This document shows positions 1 to 10,610 of a stretch of DNA of 64,000 bases, one piece after another (the stretch's first letter is position 1; each line of letters starts with the position of its first letter). The notes beneath the pieces are model-generated. The model made no database searches, was not told the origin of the DNA, and saw nothing but the letters and a program-made list of their open reading frames with translations. The stretch comes from Euglena gracilis (Eukaryota; Euglenida; Euglenophyceae; Euglenales). The stretch lies in assembly GCA_039621445.1 (NCBI GenBank), contig CP154956.1, positions 43,114,437 through 43,178,436 of the forward strand. Reading direction: 5' to 3'. The position numbers were made by a program, and so were the translations under genes.

Positions 1-331
1 CCAACGACCCCCCTATGTCCAATGACCACCCCCCCGGTCAGAGGACACCTTTTCGGAGGTTTGACCAAATTTTTGGTCCCGGCGCGAAGCGCCGGGACGA
101 AAAATTTTGCCCCAAAATTGGCAAAAATTTGGCCAAAATGCCAGTTTTGACACTTTTCGGACAAAAATTTGTCAAAATTGCCCAAATTTTTCGGCGCGAA
201 GCGCCGGAAGGGCATTTTTGGGTGGGTAGGGACCTGGGTACCCACCAACTTTCTTTTGACCCCATGTCCAACGACCACCCCCCCCGGTCAGAGGACAGAG
301 GTTACCGGTCATTGGACATAGGGGGGGGGTA
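1..331. mobile_element. MITE-like element, family 1, copy 1
   Basis: A non-coding block bounded by inverted repeats: TATGTCCAATGACC near base 14 and its complement GGTCATTGGACATA near base 307, each next to a C or G run. Inside are two short hairpins built on GGCGCGAAGCGCC (about 80-93 and 192-206) and direct motifs GTCCAACGACC and GGTCAGAGGAC. A near-identical block lies at 28,969-29,361, which shows it is a repeat. The ORFs crossing it are not conserved as protein and are probably chance. The left edge may be cut by the window. Confidence 0.65.
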
Positions 332-911
332 TTTAATTTTTGTACCTTTCATTTGGAAAGTTTTTTTCCTTGGATTTACGCCAATTTGGCAGGGTGGGTG
401 CAACTCTTTGGGAGTACTTTCTCCAGAACTTGCGAAGGATGGTTGACGGATGACACTCAGCCTGTTGGTCCGGAATCGGTTCCCTTTTGGCGATGCCTCG
501 TCCGCTCTGCTCCTGGCCCATGCTGCCCTCTCCGGTTTTTCTTAACTCAGCAAAATCATTGTAAATGTCACCTTCTGACTCCACCCCACCCCCCCCACCC
601 GTCCGCCCTCATGGCAACCTCACAACGGCGACGCCTCCTGTCTTGACCCTGACTCACCTTCTCTTTACACGTACACCTGGCCACCCTCTCATTGTGAGGG
701 AGTCTGCAGCTGACTTTTTGCACACAGTTTCTTCTTTCTTGAGAAGTCTCTGTCTGAATGAGAATAGATTGGTTGGCCTTGTGGTTTTTTTACCATTAAT
801 TACAATAAACCATGCAGAAGCGAAGCCTTTTTGTGGAACAAACCGAGAGATGTTTTTCGGTTGGATAACAGATGGCATGTGTTTTACAAACAGCAGGCAG
901 GGAATTCTGTA
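332..911. other. no gene recognised
   Basis: Mixed-composition sequence with several short ORFs on both strands, none with the high third-position GC seen in the convincing exons here. I see no domain, repeat or splice pattern that supports a gene. Confidence 0.4.
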
Positions 912-1308
912 ATTGGTTTGGTTAACCCCCCTCCGCCAAACAATACCCCCCCGGGATATTATTTTTTCGCCCGAAGTCCTGGTCCGAGGGGGGGTTATTT
1001 GGGGGGGGGAATAGCACCCCAAAATTTTCGAGAATTTTTTGAAGTCCCGCAGGACCCAAAATAGCACCTAAAAAAATGCAGTCATTTTTTGTGCTTCTCA
1101 TGAAATTTAGCATCTCCAGAGGCCAGATGATCCAGAAGAATCGGATTTTTTTTTCGTAATTTGTTGACAGAGATTGTGATTTTTTACCTACATTTTCAGG
1201 TCAAAATCTGGGTCGTCGGCCCGAAATTCCGGGGGGGGGGGGGATTAACTCGGTCGCCGAAGTCGGACCCCGAGGGGGGGGATTATTTGGGGGGAGGGTT
1301 TAGTTTGC
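912..1308. repeat. interspersed repeat, copy shared with 60.83-61.19 kb
   Basis: About 390 bp collinear with 60,828-61,196 in the same orientation. Shared landmarks in order: a G-run with TTATTT, CCCGCAGGACCCAAAATAGC (CCCACAGGACCCAAAATAGC in the other copy), TTCATGAAATT, TTTTCGTAATTT, a TTTCAGG segment, GTCGGCCCGAAA, then another G-run with ATTATT. Identity by eye is roughly 70 percent or more. No coding capacity is visible. It is probably a decayed non-autonomous transposon. Confidence 0.6.
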
Positions 1309-1406
1309 CCGACCCCCATGTGCTGGCTTCTTGCCAATGAGTTCCTCTTTCAACGTTGCGTTGCGAAGGTTGGTGCAGGGTATGCCATCCCCTTGCATCC
1401 CCCCCA

Positions 1407-1490
1407 GGGTTGAACGGGAATCCCAATGGCCAAATTGGGTTGGGTGGAGTCGACCCCTCCCCCCCACCAGGCCTTCTTGTGCAACCCTTC
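1407..1490. mobile_element. short CAGGG-ended element remnant
   Basis: Starts CAGGGTTGAACGGG and ends in imperfect complement (GTGCAACCCT), with the internal motif GGAGTCGACCCCTCCCCCC and a CACCAGGCCTT end. This layout matches the larger element at 9,303-9,593, which starts CAGGGCAGAACGGG and ends CACCAGGCCTT. It is probably an internally deleted relative. No clean target-site duplication can be read because of the C-runs. Confidence 0.35.
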
Positions 1491-1691
1491 CCCCCCCCCC
1501 AAAGACTGCATCTCCTCTTTTTCAGCCCCGATGTTGCCCGCTGCCTAACGTGTGTCAGACAGGCCGGTCTGGCTTCTTTTTACCGTTGATTTTTCTTGTG
1601 CAGTTGTGCATTCCATTCCCCGCCCGCTGCCTTCCATTCCCTCCTCCCAGACACACCCCGGCCTGGCCCCAAGCAACCCACCCACACACAC

Positions 1692-1845
1692 ATGGTGCTG
1701 GACGCGCCGCTGCCGGCCTCCGGCGCGTTCGCGGCGTACCTCGTGGAGGCCAGCTTCACCTCCAGCGCCAACTACTCCACGGTGGACGCGTCCTTCCCGG
1801 AGACGGAGTGCACCCTGGTGGGCCGCTCCGCCCACGATGGGGATT
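1692..1845 (+). CDS. probable coding exon, function unknown
   Basis: From an ATG at 1692 the reading frame begins MVLDAPLPASGAFAAYLVEA and continues through TECTLVGRSAHDG with almost every third codon base G or C, unlike the flanking DNA. It could be a first exon: an intron donor GTGGGC follows codon CTG at 1817, or the exon may run to about 1845 before composition drops. No domain is recognised. The next candidate exon downstream is near 2.45 kb, but nothing proves they belong together. Confidence 0.45.
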
Positions 1846-2445
1846 TTGCACAAGCCTCTGATTGAGGTGGCGGCAGGGTGGTGGTCCTCACAGGACAGGA
1901 GTTTTTTTTTATATCACTATTAGGTGAGATCTCAGCCAAAGGTGCGGTCCGGGGTTCAACAGAAACCCCAAGAGAAAATCAAAAAAGTCGAAAAATGTAT
2001 TTTTTTTGGTGCATGGACGATGTCCAACTTTTCTCCTGGCGCCAAAACATCATTTTTGTCCATTTTTTTCCTGTGTATTTTAAGTCTTGAGATTTTCAGT
2101 CGGTGGCGGTGCCAGAGGACTGCATCTTTGTCCAAAGCTGGCCAGTGGAATCTCAGCAACCCTCTGATGGATTTTTCTGCTTTAAAGGGACTGGTAGGGT
2201 AATTGACCCACCCCATTTTCATAACAATGGTAATACCTTTTCTGTTAAATACCACCTGATTGGAAGACCCCTTCCCCCCCCCCAGCTTTCTGGTGTTTTG
2301 GCTCGAAGGAAATACCTTTCATCATCGATTTTGATTCAACCCCCTCCGAACCAGAAGTCAGCGATTTGCTGGACATAAGAGTGCTCGACCAAGATCCCCC
2401 TCCCCGCGCCACCATTTTTTTTGCGGGTGCTTGGCCAGAGGCTTG

Positions 2446-2620
2446 CTGGCACGTGTGCAGCCGCGGCCCAGGAGGCTCCATTCCATTGCGCCCCCCATCA
2501 GGCAGCCCCACACGACACCCACAGCAGCGAAGCGACTCACGCACTGGAGGCCTCCTCAGCGTCGACATCGGAGAAGACCCACTATTCAAATGCTGCAGCT
2601 GCCGCGACGTGCCCACGTTT
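2446..2620 (+). CDS. possible coding exon, Ala/Ser-rich
   Basis: The frame reading RLAGTCAAAAQEAPFH then ALEASSASTSEKTHYSN is open and has raised third-position GC. A plausible acceptor (GGCCAG) precedes it. Low complexity and no domain. Another frame is open over the same stretch, so the call is weak. Confidence 0.3.
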
Positions 2621-2734
2621 TGTTTGCTGTTTTGTTTGCACCACTACCATAGATTCACTTAACACCTGCGTCTGCCATAGCGCGCCACCCCACAACCCCG
2701 ACCCCGGGGGATTTCGAGAGGTGAGGGGTCCTGT

Positions 2735-2815
2735 CCACTCACCACACAGCAAACTGGGCCAGAAGTGAAGTTAGCGCCGGCCATAAACAGAGAAGAAGCC
2801 TTAGTGCAACGCAGG
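2735..2815. repeat. 80-bp repeat shared with 33.52-33.61 kb
   Basis: The segment from CACTCACCACACAGCAA through GCCAGAAGTGAAGTTAGCG to GGCCATAAACAGA and AGAAGCCT recurs at 33,522-33,607 with only a few substitutions, same strand. Both copies sit beside G/C runs. It is a fragment of an interspersed element of unknown class. Confidence 0.6.
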
Positions 2816-3592
2816 GGGGGGGGTTCAAGAGTGGGTGGGTGGATTGGGGCCGCTGGACCCCCCCCCCCGGGGGGGATGTGTCAGTCCGGCTGGAAGGCCA
2901 GGCCGAAAGTTTTTTAAGGGTTTTCAGCCGATTTTGGGTAATTTTTTTGGGGGGGGGGATGGTCAGGTTACCCTCTTGAGGGGTGTGTTTTCGAAGAAAA
3001 AAAAAGTGGGTGGGTGTGTTTGGGCCTTGAAAAAGTGCCCATGTCCTCCCGGGGGGCGTGGCAAATCAATCCGTGGCCACTGCCCCCCTGCCGGAATTCC
3101 CTTGTTGTTCGTCACTTCGTCTTTCTTTTTATCAATTGTGGATGGAGGTCGGGCAATTATTGCGAACACACCATTATTATTATTATTATTATTTGTGATA
3201 GAGATAAGGCATTTAAAGTCTTTTAAACTATTATCTTCCAAGGGTGGTCCAAAGGCGTTCTGGGCATCGAGCCAACTTTTTTTTTGATTTTGGCCGTGGT
3301 CCAACACAAAAGAGAAACTTCAAAAGGCTTTTTTTGAATTTTGGTTGAATAGATAATGTTCTGCGGATGCCAGAAAGCATGTTTTCCCCTGGAGTTGGCT
3401 TGCAGTTTTTTGTGGCTTCATTTTTGCTTGGTCAGAGAAAATTCTGCCTGTTCGAAATTTTGAATGGCATTTTGAGGCACCTTGGCGAAAAGAAATCAAG
3501 GCACTTTGAGGATTTTCAGGGCGCCTTCAAGAAAATAACACTGGCACACCATCAACAGGGTGACTGGCACGTTGTGCTCCTATCAGGTGCAG

Positions 3593-3835
3593 AGCGCCTA
3601 AGTCGGCCGGCGGATTGCAGTACCGACACCAGCGCCTACCTCGACTACGACCCCAGAGCGCCGTCCCATCCCCTGCTGGGCCTTGCAGTGTGCCCAAGCC
3701 GACCGCTGCTGGAGGAGGTGATGGAGGAGGAGGAAGAGGAGGAAGACTTCTGCCGCTCTGCCGCAGCCCCGCACCATGAGTTGGAGAAGGCAAGCGTCTC
3801 TTCGGTGGTGCGGGGGCCATCCCCCCACAGCACAG
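3593..3835 (+). CDS. probable coding exon with acidic stretch
   Basis: The frame contains STDTSAYLDYDPRAPSHPLL, then a Glu run (VMEEEEEEEDF) and KASVSSVVRGPSP. Third codon positions are mainly G or C. A CAG acceptor lies at about 3592. After 3835 the composition falls towards intron-like sequence. It looks like a disordered acidic region. No family is recognised. Confidence 0.4.
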
Positions 3836-4189
3836 CCACGCTCTGGCTTACCCCCCCCAAGGAGATTTTGTTTCCTGTGGCAGCTGGACAATTTGTCACC
3901 CAGTTTATGCATTTGACAAGGATGCCAGAAGAATTGCCATGGGAGGTTGCGTCTCCTTTGGTTGGCCGCCGCTGTCTGCGACCAAGGAAGCTATTCATCT
4001 CGACTGACTGACTGGGTGGATCGCGGCCAGCCACAGCTGGCCGCGGCCGGCCTCTCCAACCAACAGATAAACACATCTCTCTTTGGTCGGATTGCCTTTG
4101 AATCGGCTGTGTCCGCCGCAGGTGAATCCACCGCATATTTGTTATAGTTGAATACTTCAGTGTGCCGTTTCCAAAGCGTGCTTCCAGTG

Positions 4190-4690
4190 TCCAGTGTCAC
4201 CTCCCAACCGGTCCCATCGGCGCCCCCGAGCCACCCAATCCATGCCGCCGGCGGGGAGTCTTTCCGGCGGGTGGACATCATCCGAACGTCGACCAGCCCG
4301 GGGCCTGCAGCCCGGCCCGCGTCCTTTGCCGGCCGCGAAATGCCGACCGCCGAGCAATCTCTCATTTTTTTGTGTTTACCGCCAACCGGACACGCCGAGG
4401 GGTGCGTTGCTGCCCGGCCACCACGGTTGGGATTTGCCGCTCGTCCCGGGCTGCCCCCGGCGGACGACCAGTGGCAGCCGCTGTCCCTCCCCCAGCGGCA
4501 GGCGGCCGGACCCAGCATAGAGGGGGACGAGAACCGGTTCCGCTCTGACCCCCCCGCCCCCACCCGCCCCCCAAGTTGGGTGGTCCGGAAGATGACCACC
4601 CAGGCCGAAGCCCAGCCCTCCCCCTCTGTGAAGGCTGCCAACCTGGTTCTTTTGGGTGCCGCTGACTTGTACCCCGCTGCCAGACGGTAG
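4190..4690 (+). CDS. probable coding exons, disordered protein
   Basis: An open frame from 4148 to a TAG at 4688 contains two blocks of strongly GC-ending codons: HAAGGESFRRVDIIRTSTSP to EMPTAEQSL (about 4235-4362), and PPADDQWQPLSLPQRQAAG to MTTQAEAQPSPSVKAANL (about 4450-4650). The T-rich stretch between may be a short intron or low-quality coding. No domain is visible. The strand choice rests on codon bias. Confidence 0.45.
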   Translation, partial: SSVTSQPVPSAPPSHPIHAAGGESFRRVDIIRTSTSPGPAARPASFAGREMPTAEQSLIFLCLPPTGHAEGCVAARPPRLGFAARPGLPPADDQWQPLSLPQRQAAGPSIEGDENRFRSDPPAPTRPPSWVVRKMTTQAEAQPSPSVKAANLVLLGAADLYPAARR

Positions 4691-4830
4691 ACTGGGGGGG
4701 GGGGTAGTGGGTAGTCGGCTGACTACCCAATTGGTCGGCCGACTAGGCCTGGTCGGTAACTAGTCGGCGAGACGGGGTGGGGGGGGGGGGTAGTGGGTAG
4801 TCGGCCGACTAGTCGGCCGACTGCCCACTC
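4688..4830. repeat. palindromic repeat cluster (GTCGGCCGACTAG)
   Basis: Repeated and self-complementary units built on TAGTGGGTAGTCGGC, GTCGGCCGACTAG and GGTCGGCCGACTAGG, with two long G-runs. The cluster would fold into several hairpins. It starts right after the stop of the preceding ORF. Confidence 0.55.
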
Positions 4831-6515
4831 TAATGTACTAACGGGTCAGTATCGCCGACTTTTAAGCCCCCCCTTGAAAAAACTTTTGTCCAAATCACCT
4901 CAACACCAGTCAAAACCCACCCAAATGGCTCCAGAACCCCCCAATCAGGGGTGAATATGCAAAAACTTGGGGGGGGGGAATGTCCATTTTGGGCCACTTT
5001 TGGCAAAAGAACACCTCTCCCCATTGGATTTTCAATATACCATGCCCCCCCCCCCGAGCTATTCCCGTCCCCGGGACCCTTTACGGCCCAATGGGAACAG
5101 TACGGGCCTCCCTGTGTCCAACGAATATCACCTCATATTCAGGCTGCAACTTTTGTCTTGGGTGTTTTTTTTTTTGGCGTAGGGGAGCCCAACCAGAGAG
5201 CTTTCTAAGGGCCCAAATTTGCCTCTGGAAGTATTGATCAAAAGGCTGAGAAAAATTTCTTCCTGAAAATTTGACCTTTGAAAAAATGCCACCGACGAAG
5301 GGGGTGGTGCAAAAACGAGGGGGTGGAGGAGTTGATCACAATCCAGTGAAAACCATTTTGTGAACGTGAAGAAAAAAACACGACAAGCTGACAAATCGTC
5401 GTAGACAGCGGTACCAACCAAACTGCAAACGGCGATCACAAACAAGATGTTATGACGCTATTGAAGGAGTCGGGAAAGGGTTAGGATTCTCATGCAAACA
5501 GGTGAATTTTTCCCACTCAACGTCGTTATATTGGTTTCTGCAGAGTTCCCAAAGAGCTACCCAACAGGGTTAAAAACACGGGGAACCCGACCCGGCCCGA
5601 GGGGGGGGGTATTCTTTTTGGGGGGGGGGTAGCTGGTACCCTGTAGAAGCCAATTTGCAGCTATTGTGCGATGCAGTTCTGCTTTGGTCACTGGATCTGT
5701 TGTGGTTGGGTGGCTGCGGCCTGCCGCAGACCAACCAGACCGAATTTTTAGGGTTTCAAAATCGGAAGTGGTTGGGCCCCGGCCCAACCAAATGTATTTC
5801 AAGGGTTTTTGAGACAAACCAAAAAAATTTGCATGAGCACTCGAGGGTTCTTCCAGTTAGGGAAAAAAGCACACAATGAAAAATGGTCGTTTTCAAAAAA
5901 AATTTCTGCAATCTCCTCCTTGGACAGAGATTCACAAAAGAAGCCGATTTGGATAATTTCTAATCCTGAGACTTGTGAGATGTTGTTCCTTCATGTTGTT
6001 CTTGCTTTCTTTCTTTCTTTTATGTCTTCATTTTCAGCCATGGTCCCCAAAACTCACAAAATTTAAATTTTTAACCTTTAATTCAAACCATTATTCCAGT
6101 GGGTGTTGTGTTTTGGAGCACCAGATTGCCATCGACCCCTCAGCCCAAGTCTCCCAGCCTCACCCCAAAGGCCGGCACCGTCACCCTGCCTGACGTTCCA
6201 TCCAACGTCCGCTCAACATCCTCTGTCAACACAGAGAAAATCAAATCTATGCAATCCATTGTGCAAGTGACCCAAGCCACACAATTGTTTGAAATGTTTT
6301 TCTCTCCTTGCCTCCCCCTCTGGAACTGACTGAGGCTGAAACAATTGCCTTGTGGAGGGGAATTTTCCCACCCACTGCAACTAACACCCAGGCTTCTGTC
6401 TACAGTCTGGACAAAAATGATGGGAAACCACTTTATTTTTCTTCTTTTTTGCCCTTTTGGAGGAGCCATGTTTTCCAGGCACAAAAAGATGGAATTATGA
6501 CATACAATATCCGAG
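4831..6515. other. no gene recognised
   Basis: AT-balanced DNA with C/G homopolymer tracts (for example near 5040 and 5605) and short ORFs without codon bias. A GGTAGCTGGTACCCTGTAG motif near 5625 is related to one near 19,950. No supported gene. Confidence 0.4.
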
Positions 6516-6519
6516 GGAG

Positions 6520-7335
6520 GGGGGAATATGCGGAGTGCGAATATTTTTTGCGCATATTCCGCGTATATAGTGCATAATTCACTTTTTTCTTCAAAGAACG
6601 CATATTTCACATATTTTGCACATATTCAGTGCATATTCTGAAGGTTTTCAGGATTTTCACGCAGCATGTTTGCCCATTCCCACATATTTTCCACATATTT
6701 TCCACTTATTTTTCGCATCTCATTGGAGCCATTTTGAATTTCTTCCAACCATTTTGGGCCATTTGCTTTCAGTTTGGGACCTTTTTTTTAACCATTTTTG
6801 CCAATTCTGGGCCATTTTGGGCCATTGTGTGCCATTTTAGGCCATTATAGTCATTTTGGACTACTGTCAGCCATTACTGGTCATTTTTGGACACTGTTGG
6901 CATTTTTTTTTTTGGCAAATCAGCTATTTATTTGACCATTTGGGATGTTTTCCATTGCAAAAATGTGCTGAAAATGGCCGAAAATGACCGAAAGTCGTCA
7001 AAACTGGTCTAAAATGGCCCCAAAATGGCTCAAAATGGTTGAAAATGGTCCGAAAACAGCTGATTGTAGCCGGTTATGGGCAGAATGGCCCTAAATGACC
7101 CATCTTGAAATGACTTGCCAGTTGGATCACCCGAACGTGTCCAAACATGGCCCAATTCCTGAAAAATCGCATGTTTTCCGCATATTTTTCCAAATATTTA
7201 GCACATATTTGCACATGTTTTGGTGCATATTTGGGGGGACCTTTTAGCGCACCCCCCCCCCCCTGCATATGGTCAATTTTGGTTTTTGAAATTGAAAAAC
7301 CAAGAAAAAAGACACCCAAAAGACCAATTTGACCA
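6520..7335. repeat. degenerate short-motif repeats (CATATTT, GCCATTTTGGG)
   Basis: First a run of CATATT-rich words (6,530-6,720), then many degenerate copies of GCCATTTTGGGCC and AAAATGGTC-like words on both strands (6,720-7,080). ORFs here reflect the repeats and not genes. Confidence 0.5.
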
Positions 7336-7479
7336 TTTTTGGGGGGATTTAAGTTGCCTTTTTGTCCGAATTTTTCTGTGAAAAGTTGAGTTTTCCCATC
7401 ATTTATTTTGCCAAATTTGGAAATTTTCCATCATTCCCCCCCCCCTCATTTTTGTTTCCCTTCATTTTTGTCACCCCCT

Positions 7480-7640
7480 CCCCTGGGGGGGGGTTGACTT
7501 CAGGTAGTCCAAATTTGGCAAGTGGAACCCTGGTGGACCCCAGGGGGTCTGCTAGTAGGGCTGGCCAGTGAAAAAGAAATTCCAGTGACTGGCACGAAGC
7601 GCTGATACCCCGAAAACCTGCCAAAATGCCCATTTTGGCA
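7480..7640. mobile_element. fragment of a MITE related to 42.12-42.54 kb
   Basis: Shares with the element at 42,120-42,535 the ordered words AGTCCAAATTTGGC, GGGTCTGCTAG, AGGGCT, CCAGTGAC and a GGCNCGAA hairpin. The outer ends are not recognisable, so this is a partial or decayed copy. Confidence 0.5.
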
Positions 7641-8461
7641 ATTTTTAGTTTTTTTTTGGAACAAAGTCAGCAAAAAATCATTTTAAAAACCTCGTTTCCA
7701 TCTCGGAGTGCAGCGCTGAGTTTTTTTCTTGTCGAGGGAAGAGGGTCTAGGTACCTGTCCTCCAGGAAATTGTCCTCTCCGAGAAAATGCCCTCCACGCT
7801 CTGTACCCGCCAACCGGTCCTCATTGCGGCCTGTCTTGCGATTTTTTTTAGAATTTTTGCATTTTTCATTATTGAAAGTCGGCAATTTCCTGGGTCTGAA
7901 AAAAGTTCGGATTTTTTTTTCAGGCTTCTGGTAACAAATTTGCGAATATGTTGCTTTTCCGATTTTTTTTTGCCGGCGGGAGTGCAAAATGTCAGCTTTT
8001 TTCCCTCTGACCCAGACCTGCCCGGGAAACTGTCCTCTACTGCAGCGGGTACTTCACCAACCTCTGTCCTAGCTGATTTGTCTGGAAACCGTTTCCTGGG
8101 GTGGTTGGTAGAGGCTTTTTTCTAGTGGCTAATAAAATGGCTAGCTAGTGGACCCCTGGAGCCTTAAGTCAAAGCCTGCATCCAAACCCTGAATACCAAG
8201 CGATTGTGTGACTCTGACACCGAAGGGGCTCGGCCAAAAGTTGGCCAAAGCACCCACCAAGGCTCCTGTCACCGAACGGGTGATCGAAAGGCAATCAGGA
8301 TTGCCTGGTCTTGCTTGCTTTGGTGTCTGGGTCCACTGAGTGGCCTCACTCACAAAGAAGTGGAGGTTGACGGTTTTGGAGGGATGCATGGTGAACTCGA
8401 TTACTTTTCTTGGCTAATTTGGCTGCTCATGTGGCAATGGCAACCCTGCTGCCGTGTTGAG
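7641..8461. other. no gene recognised; upstream of the alveolin-like gene
   Basis: T-rich sequence with weak ORFs. It should contain the 5' part or introns of the gene whose first recognised exon begins at 8462, but I cannot place a first exon or a start codon. The TAGTGGCTAATAAAATGGC near 8124 is not clearly a signal. Confidence 0.3.
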
Positions 8462-9846
8462 GTGCCGGTGGACGTGGTGGTCGAGAAGGTTGTGGAGGTG
8501 GAGGTGGACGAACTCATGGTGGTGCAGCCGTATGTCCACATCCACCATGGTCAGCCAGCTAACAGTTCTGTTCCGCATCCAACTCTTTTGCTTGATTCTG
8601 TCAAACCATTTTGTTCAACAGACTGATAAGAGGTGTTTCCAAGGGGGCACCAATGCATTTCATCTGTGCAGAGTTTGTGAATCCAAGCCGTTTCCCAACC
8701 AGGGGTTTTTTTTAGTCGTGGACCCCCCCCCGGGGGGGTAGGGTACGTGGGTCCGGCCCAGCCCCCCCCCCCCCCCCCAGGGGGGTCCCCCCGGAGGGGG
8801 GTGGGATATACTTTTCGGTGCCGAAGGCACGGAAATTTTTTGAAAAAGTGCAATTTTAGCACTTTTCGCGATTTTTTCTGCCATTTTTTTTTGTGGGTCC
8901 CCCGGGACCCCCCCCCCAGGGGGTGGGTGGGTGGGGGGGACCCCCCCTCCCCCCCGTCTTAAAAAAAACCCCTGTTTCCCAACTGGAGAACGCGTTTTTG
9001 AATGTAGGATCCTGTTTAGCCAGCAGATGGGGCACAGCGGCGCAAGGGCACTGCCTGCTGGGGCCAGCCCATCCGCGTGACACTGGAGGACCAGGGCTTC
9101 ACGGTGCGGCAGGGCTCCGTGTGGGACTACCTCGCGGAGCAGGAGAGGCTGCAGCAGCAGCGGGAAACGGAGGAGGAGGAGGAGGAGCGACGATGGCACC
9201 AGCAGGAGCAACACCAGCAGGAGCAACAGCAGCTGCTGGTGCACCAGCAACAGGAAGAGGTGCAGTGGTGGCAGCACCAGCACGAGGAGGTGCGGTGGCG
9301 TCCAGGGCAGAACGGGAAGCCAAACAGCCAGGGTGGTGGGTGGGGAGGGGTCGACCCCCCCCCCCACCCTCTGCATGATGGGTGGGGGGGGTCAACCCCC
9401 CAACCTCCTCCCGTATTCCCGGGAGCACCAATTTTCGACCCCCAAAAAAGTTTCCGGCGCCTTCGACGCCGGGAAAAAAATTGTTAAAAATATCTGTGAA
9501 TATCTATGCTGTGGTGGGTGGGGGGGTCGACCTCCCCCCACCTCCCGGGTGGGGGGTCGACCCCCCCCCACCAGGCCTTCCCGTTCTGCCCTGGAGGCGG
9601 CAGGAACCGCCGCAACCACAACCTCAGCCACAACCGCAGCCTCAGCCCCAGCCGCAGTCACAGCAGCCACCCAGCAGATGGACAAAACCACGGCCGGCGC
9701 TGCCCGACGCCTGCGGTCCGGCCAAGTCCTTGTCGGAGAGCATGCTGGAGGCGGATGTGCGGAAGTACTGCGAGGGGCTGACGGTGCCGGAGGACCTCCT
9801 GGGCTGGGCAGTCAGGCGGCTGCCTGCGCTGCACGGGTCTCCATAG
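8462..9846 (+). CDS. alveolin/articulin-like protein gene, partial, 3 exons seen
   Basis: Exon a (8462-8549) encodes VPVDVVVEKVVEVEVDELMV and QPYVHIHH. The alternating Val/Pro/Glu/Lys pattern resembles the EKIVEVP repeats of alveolins and the VPV repeats of articulins, which build the membrane skeleton under the cell surface. Exon b (9027-9332) begins with GQPIRVTLEDQGFTV and continues into a Gln/Glu-rich, probably coiled-coil stretch. Exon c (9575-9846) has Pro-Gln repeats and ends LLGWAVRRLPALHGSP plus stop. Splice phases agree: CAT G|GT...CAG|AT GGG for intron 1, CAG G|GT...CAG|GC CTT for intron 2. Intron 1 holds a CAGGGG-ended MITE. Intron 2 lies within a second element. The start exon is not found. 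The family call rests on one short repeat and could be chance Val/Glu richness. Confidence 0.55.
8700..8974. mobile_element. hAT-like MITE in an intron, 9-bp target duplication
   Basis: Inverted ends CAGGGGTTTTTTTTAG and CTTAAAAAAAACCCCTG. It is flanked on both sides by the direct repeat TTTCCCAAC (8691-8699 and 8975-8983). The interior is C/G runs around a GGTGCCGAAGGCAC hairpin. No coding sequence. CAGGG ends and an 8-9 bp duplication fit hAT-type transposons. It lies inside intron 1 of the alveolin-like gene. Confidence 0.8.
9303..9593. mobile_element. introner-like element spanning intron 2
   Basis: Left end CAGGGCAGAACGGGAAG and right end CTTCCCGTTCTGCCCTG are perfect complements over 17 bp. 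Flanking octamers GTGGCGTC (9295-9302) and GAGGCGGC (9594-9601) match at 6 of 8, consistent with an aged target duplication. The element carries a GT donor just inside the left arm (9333) and a C-rich tract plus CAG acceptor just inside the right arm (9574). Splicing would remove the core and keep the arms in frame as coding sequence. Interior: GTCGACCCCCCCC arms and a GGCGCCTTCGACGCC hairpin. Confidence 0.7.
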
Positions 9847-10139
9847 TGGTGGCCTCCATGTCAACCTCATTTTTATTGTTCTGCTATCAAGTTTTGAAGA
9901 AGAAGCAATGCTTTTCTGAAGGGTGCCCAGTCAGCCAGTGCCCATCCCAGGGCTCGAAATGAGAAAGGTATCTGTGGGGGGTGCTACACCGCCCCAACAA
10001 GGGAACCAAATCCCCCCCACCCCAACTGGCCTTAACGGCAGCAACCCGCCCCAGACAAGTCGCATTTGCTGTTTCTCGTTCCTCGGTTATCCGTCTTGAA
10101 AAGCAAGTCACTGCCACAGGCATACGCCACGTGCAAGTC

Positions 10140-10610
10140 GCTGCCTCGCCTTCAGGCAACCCCATGCCAACGATCCCCAAAGGCCGCTCCTACGCCCACC
10201 AGTCCACGGCCACGGTGGAGCCCCTCCCGGCGAGCACCCCCTCCCCGCCGCTGTCGGAGGGGGGCTACTCCGCCGACTCCGCCGGGCGCGACACGTCGCC
10301 GTGGGTCGAGCACGCCGCGGCCGCCACCCAGACGTCCCTCCGCCCCGGCCTCCTCGGCCCCAGCCCGCCGGCGTTGGTCCCCTCCCCGGGCCCGGGGCCC
10401 CGGCTGCCCGCCGTCCACCACGTGCCGCGGCTGCAGGGCATCACGTCCCCCAGCGCCACGCCCTCGCCGCCCGCCCGGCGGCGGGCCGCCAGCCACTCCG
10501 CCCGGCAGCTGCCTGCATGCACCCCCTCAGGAAGCCGATGGCGGCCAGGCCCCCCCGTGTCCCCAGCTAGGGGCTCGGTGGGAAGCAGGTTCCATACCAG
10601 GATGCACTGA
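10140..10610 (+). CDS. probable coding exon(s), Pro/Ser-rich
   Basis: One frame is open to a TGA at 10,608 with codons such as GGYSADSAGRDTSPWVEHAA, GLLGPSPPALVPSPGPGP and VHHVPRLQGITSPSATPSPP, nearly all G/C-ending. The protein would be disordered with many S/T-P sites. Two other frames are also open because of composition. Codon bias favours this one. It may belong with the exons at 10.99, 11.49 and 12.32 kb. Confidence 0.5.
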   Translation, partial: AASPSGNPMPTIPKGRSYAHQSTATVEPLPASTPSPPLSEGGYSADSAGRDTSPWVEHAAAATQTSLRPGLLGPSPPALVPSPGPGPRLPAVHHVPRLQGITSPSATPSPPARRRAASHSARQLPACTPSGSRWRPGPPVSPARGSVGSRFHTRMH

